Positions 60,867 to 64,000 of a stretch of DNA of 64,000 nucleotides are shown piece by piece. The notes beneath the pieces were generated by a model, which made no database searches, had not been told where the DNA came from, and saw only the letters and a program-made list of their open reading frames with translations. The position numbers and the translations under genes are program-made. The stretch is from Streptomyces sp. NRRL F-5135 (GTDB lineage: Bacteria > Actinomycetota > Actinomycetes > Streptomycetales > Streptomycetaceae), in contig NZ_JOHR01000001.1 in NCBI RefSeq assembly GCF_000719775.1, forward strand, positions 801,123 to 865,122, read 5' to 3'. Each line of letters opens with the position of its first letter. Position 1 is the first letter of the stretch.

Positions 60867-60979
60867 TGTACGCATGCGCTCTCCGCCGCCCCCCGTCGGT
60901 CGGGAGCGGATGAGGGCGGACGGCGCGGAGCCGTCGGTCGTGAGGCCGACCGGACCGTACGGAACCGGCCGGCCCTCGG

Positions 60980-61159
60980 CTACTGGGTTGTCCCGCCCCG
61001 GTTCGGTTCCGTCTCGGCGGTCGGTCCTTCGACGCCGACGACGGCCTCCACGTCCCGGTTCGCGACGGCGGAGGACCGGCGACGGGTCTCCGCCAAGTCG
61101 GCGCGGGCGACCTCGGCGCGCAGCATGGCGTTGAGTGCGGCGAACGTGTCGATGGGCAT
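60980..61159 (-). CDS. Small hypothetical protein (59 residues)
   Basis: Begins ATG 61159 with GAGGA eight bases upstream. The sequence opens MPIDTFAALNAMLRAEVARA and continues as a charged helix, ending in a Glu/Gly/Thr-rich tail. The opening resembles short actinomycete hypothetical proteins that start with P-I-D-T-F-A-A-L-N-A, but I know no function. It is co-directional with the small membrane-protein gene upstream (97-bp gap). Confidence 0.5.
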   Translation of the reverse strand: MPIDTFAALNAMLRAEVARADLAETRRRSSAVANRDVEAVVGVEGPTAETEPNRGGTTQ

Positions 61160-61255
61160 GGCTGTGTTCCTCACGGTGAGTCGGTGAGCCGGTGCTGATC
61201 AACTGCTGTGGCAGGAAGGGCACTTCAGTGCGAAACGCACTCGATGCCCCGACTG

Positions 61256-61645
61256 TCAGCAGCGCAGCACCACACAGCGCGTGGGCCCCGGCACGACCGG
61301 GGCCCCGGACGGCGCGCACCGTCCGGCCCGCCGAGCCCGGTCCGGTCCGTACGGCCGGTGTCGGCACACGAGTCGCACCCGCGTCACACAGGATCGCTCG
61401 GTCCTGGCGGGAGCGGTCTGCTCGCTCTCGGCCGGGTCCTGCTGCTGTCCCTCGCCGGCCGGATCCCGGGGCGCCGAGGCGGGCGGCGGAGGCTCCGCCT
61501 CCTGCGCCGACGCCACGGAGGACAGGAGGGAGGCGAGCGTCATGGCGAGGAACGCGGCCAGCACCAGCGCCACGATCAGGGTCCGGCGCTCGGCGGCAGC
61601 ACGTACCACGTCGGGGCGGGGGACGACAGGTGCGACACGGCGCAT
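61256..61645 (-). CDS. Small membrane protein of unknown function (129 residues)
   Basis: ATG 61645 has AGGAGG eight bases upstream, an unusually good site for a gene this small. One hydrophobic helix (TLIVALVLAAFLAMTLASLLSS, residues 22-43) is preceded by basic residues and followed by a Pro/Glu/Gln-rich tail and a Cys-containing basic end. It could be a signal-anchored exported protein. It is downstream of the large phosphodiesterase gene (106-bp gap) on the same strand, so it may be co-expressed. I do not recognise a family. Confidence 0.5.
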   Translation of the reverse strand: MRRVAPVVPRPDVVRAAAERRTLIVALVLAAFLAMTLASLLSSVASAQEAEPPPPASAPRDPAGEGQQQDPAESEQTAPARTERSCVTRVRLVCRHRPYGPDRARRAGRCAPSGAPVVPGPTRCVVLRC

Positions 61646-61751
61646 GGGCACGACCTCCTGGACAAGCCACCTCTGCCCATGAGGAACGGCGTTTCGTCCT
61701 GCTACCGCCGGAAATCGCTCGCACGAGGGACGCGCACGCCAGGGGCGCGCG

Positions 61752-63893
61752 TCAGGACGACTCCGCCTCGTTCCCGGCGGGACACGCCCCTGGTGAGACC
61801 CCGTCGGCGGCATACGTGGGCGGTCGTTCGCCCTCACGTGCCCCGTTCCGCACCGGCACCTGCGGCCCGCTGCCCTCCCTCAGCCAGCGCCTGAGCACCC
61901 CGTGCACCCGCTCGGCGCCGACGAGTTCGCCACCGTCCGGGGCCGGCGCGGAGAGCACCAGCGGGGACAGCAGGAACGGGTGGGACTGGGCGCCGCCCAG
62001 TCCGCCGTGCGAACCGATCTGCTCCTCGAAGGCGTGCACCTCCCCCGTCTCCGGGTCGTACATCGAGTTGACCATGATGTCCGCGACATGCGGGAACGCG
62101 TCCGCGCGCCGTACGGCGTCGGCCGCGCCCGGCCCCATCCCGGCCAGCGGACCGCCGTCCTCCAGCAGCGCGACCGGGACCTCCGAGCCGCCGGGGCCGA
62201 GCACCACGGAACCGTGCTCCTCACTGGCCACCAGCAGGAATCCGATCCCCGGGTGGTCGGCGAGGGTCCGCAGCAGCGCGGGGTACCGCCGGTCGATCCG
62301 CTCCCGGCTCATCCGGCCAGGCACGTCGGGGAACGAGACCAGGCCGAGGTTCCCCGAGGCGAGCACGATCGGGTCCGAGCCCGGCGCGGGCCGCTCGCCG
62401 GGCCCCTCCGACTCGGGCCGGTGCAGCGCGCCGAGGACCGCGTGCCGGGCGGCGTCGCGCGCTTCGGCACCGCTCTTGGTGCGCCCGGCCCGGCGCGGTA
62501 CGGGCAGCCCGCAGCCCGCCCTGACCAGGTCCCTGAGCGTGAGCCCGTAGGCGCTCTCGAAGGTCTCGCCGGGGCTCTGGCCGTGGTCGGAGAGCAGCAC
62601 GATCCGGTACCCGCGGGGAGCGAGTTCCGCGACCCGCGCGATCAGCCCGACCGAGCGGTCGAGGCGCGCGAGGACCTGCGCGGCGTCCCCGCTGTGCGGC
62701 CCCGAGTGGTGGGCGACCTCGTCATACGCGACGAGGTCGGCGTAGACGGTGGTACGGCCGGCCAGCATGTCGCCGAGGACGGCGGCGACCACGACATCGC
62801 GCTCCACGACGGTCGCGAAGGCCCGGATGAACGGGTAGAGCCCGCCGCGCCCCACCCGCGGCCGGTCGCCGCGCAGCCGCGCCCGCACGGACTGGCCGAT
62901 CTCGCGTCCGACGTCGGCGACGAAGGAGACGACCGTACGGACGGCGTTGGCGGGATCGGAGAAGTAGGCGAAGTAACCGGCGCGGGAGCGGTTGGCCCGC
63001 CCGCGCCGGGCGGCCATCGACAGCACCAGCGCGAGCTGGTCGGCGCCGCCGCTGAAGAGGTTGCCGCGGCTGGCGCCGTCGAGCGTGAGGAGGCCGCCGT
63101 CACCGGTGCGTTCGACGGCCCGGCGCTGGAGTTCGGCGGCGCTGCCGGGCCGGTTGCTGACCATGATCCGGCCGGTGTCCTTCTCGTACCAGCGGAAGGC
63201 GGGGACGTCGTGGCTGGAACCGTGCAGGATGCCGAGCTGGCTGGCACCGGTCTGGCTCGACCAGTCGGTGCGCCAGGGGGTGAGCCGGTGGGTGGGGTGT
63301 TCACCGAGCCAGGCGGCGACATGGGGCATCACGCCGTCGCGGACGGCCGCCAGCAGGACGTCGTGGCCCACGCCGTCGAGCTGGAGGAAGACGGTGCCGG
63401 GCGTACCGTCCCGGCGGCCGCCCCGGCCGTTCCCGCGCCGCCGGCCGGCGAGGCGGGAGAACCTGCGGCCGTACGCGTTGTCGTCGCCGACCGCGAGCGC
63501 GGTGGAGGTCGCGGAGGCGACCGCCGACATCACGGCGGCGACGACCACCGCGGTCTCGGGGTTGGCCGAGCCCCCGCCGGCGGGTATCAGCCGGAGCGCG
63601 ACCAGCAGGAGCGAGCCGTTGAGGAAGAACACCAGGAGTCCGAGGACCAGCGCGGGGACCAGCAGCAGCGCCCGGACGAGCAGCGGCCAGACCAGCGCGC
63701 TGAGCAGACCGAACGCCCCCGCGCCCCAGGCCGCGGTCAGGGCGGTGTCGGTGATGCTGTCCTCGGGGCCGGACTGGAGCCGGAAGTCCGGCAGGATCCC
63801 GGCGAGTGCCAGCATCGTCAGGGAGGACACCGCCCAGACGGTGATCACCCGCAACAGGGCTCCCCCGGAGGTACGCCACCGCCCCTTGAGCAC
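61752..63893 (-). CDS. Membrane-anchored alkaline-phosphatase-superfamily phosphodiesterase with holin-like N-terminus
   Basis: 713 residues from GTG 63893. Four membrane segments in the first 135 residues (ALLRVITVWAVSSLTMLALAG, LLSALVWPLLVRALLLVPALV and others) resemble the phage-holin-type four-span domain. The rest is an alkaline-phosphatase-like domain with FLQLDGVGHDVL near residue 170, SSQTGASQLGILHGSSHD near 213, TTVYADLVAYDEVAHHSGPH near 375 and IVLLSDHGQSPGE near 430. The metal-binding D and H residues of the superfamily are kept. It may cleave a phosphodiester in teichoic-acid-like or lipid head groups at the membrane. It is the last gene at the right edge of the window; the 107 bp beyond its start hold only the promoter region. 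Confidence 0.82.
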   Translation of the reverse strand: MLKGRWRTSGGALLRVITVWAVSSLTMLALAGILPDFRLQSGPEDSITDTALTAAWGAGAFGLLSALVWPLLVRALLLVPALVLGLLVFFLNGSLLLVALRLIPAGGGSANPETAVVVAAVMSAVASATSTALAVGDDNAYGRRFSRLAGRRRGNGRGGRRDGTPGTVFLQLDGVGHDVLLAAVRDGVMPHVAAWLGEHPTHRLTPWRTDWSSQTGASQLGILHGSSHDVPAFRWYEKDTGRIMVSNRPGSAAELQRRAVERTGDGGLLTLDGASRGNLFSGGADQLALVLSMAARRGRANRSRAGYFAYFSDPANAVRTVVSFVADVGREIGQSVRARLRGDRPRVGRGGLYPFIRAFATVVERDVVVAAVLGDMLAGRTTVYADLVAYDEVAHHSGPHSGDAAQVLARLDRSVGLIARVAELAPRGYRIVLLSDHGQSPGETFESAYGLTLRDLVRAGCGLPVPRRAGRTKSGAEARDAARHAVLGALHRPESEGPGERPAPGSDPIVLASGNLGLVSFPDVPGRMSRERIDRRYPALLRTLADHPGIGFLLVASEEHGSVVLGPGGSEVPVALLEDGGPLAGMGPGAADAVRRADAFPHVADIMVNSMYDPETGEVHAFEEQIGSHGGLGGAQSHPFLLSPLVLSAPAPDGGELVGAERVHGVLRRWLREGSGPQVPVRNGAREGERPPTYAADGVSPGACPAGNEAESS

Positions 63894-64000
63894 AGAACTT
63901 CCACCTCACTCGTGCCCGGGCACCTGCCCGGACCCGGCCCAGCCTCGCACAGGGTCCTCCGTACCCGGCGGGGGCGGGGGCAGGGGCGGCGAGCGGGGCG

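Noticed and set aside
60874..61134. Small plus-strand gene rich in Arg and Pro
   Set aside because: No ribosome-binding site, extreme composition typical of antisense frames, and it overlaps a better-supported minus-strand small gene.

Overview
The window is a high-GC chromosomal segment from a Streptomyces or a very close actinomycete. The evidence is the strong third-position G/C bias, GTG and TTG starts, twin-arginine and lipoprotein signal peptides, promoters with TANNNT -10 boxes, sugar ABC importers without a dedicated ATPase, and the genes themselves: a second sucCD pair, a TioE-type double MerR regulator, a SigB/F-type sigma factor and an Ebo operon. I see no insertion sequence, prophage, CRISPR array or integration site. 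One tRNA gene, tRNA-Leu(GAG), lies at 6136-6223.

Layout. 1-6.2 kb: the 5' part of a QueD-like gene, an MDR dehydrogenase, a CDP-alcohol phosphatidyltransferase, two secreted enzymes (an esterase/peptidase and a PLD-like protein), a DUF4232 protein and tRNA-Leu. 6.4-15.5 kb: a divergent oxalate-type module, with sucD-sucC on the minus strand and a ThDP enzyme, formyl-CoA transferase, ADP-forming acyl-CoA synthetase and OFA-family carrier on the plus strand. 15.6-24.2 kb: a minus-strand Ebo-type operon with 4-bp gene overlaps (Ino1-like cyclase, UbiA prenyltransferase, TIM-barrel isomerase, EboA, EboB/TatD, EboE, EboF phosphodiesterase), followed by an exported TIM-barrel isomerase. 24.4-36.4 kb: a five-domain secreted sugar protein (PQQ-type dehydrogenase, PKD, CBM6, ThuA, DUF1080) and an intracellular sugar module (TIM-barrel isomerase, Gfo/Idh/MocA oxidoreductase, ribose-type ABC importer, ROK regulator). 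36.6-38.7 kb: a MerR regulator divergent from an erythromycin-esterase-family gene. 38.8-43.6 kb: a GntR/FCD regulator, a FabH-like synthase, a second OFA carrier with a 63-residue partner, and fdhD. 44-51 kb: a bile-acid:Na+ symporter-family protein with its LysR regulator, an acyl-CoA synthetase, an aldo/keto reductase, pterin-4a-carbinolamine dehydratase and a sigma factor. 51.2-60.7 kb: a mannoside-type regulon (GH38, GH5-like enzyme, two permeases, binding protein, divergent LacI). 60.9-64 kb: two small genes and a membrane-anchored phosphodiesterase.

How the parts connect. A palindrome, GCATAC-A/T-GTATGC, is perfect between the second OFA carrier and fdhD, appears twice in degenerate form between sucC and the ThDP gene, and appears more weakly before the GntR gene. 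These sites tie two distant loci into one probable oxalate/formate regulon. Two near-perfect copies of ACTAAAGCGCTTTAGT sit between the mannoside operon and its LacI gene. The most unusual block is the Ebo operon: an inositol-phosphate-synthase-like cyclase stands where other Ebo clusters carry the dehydroquinate-synthase-like EboD. This suggests that a prenylated cyclitol is made and moved across the membrane. All functional statements rest on reading motifs and context; no database search was possible.
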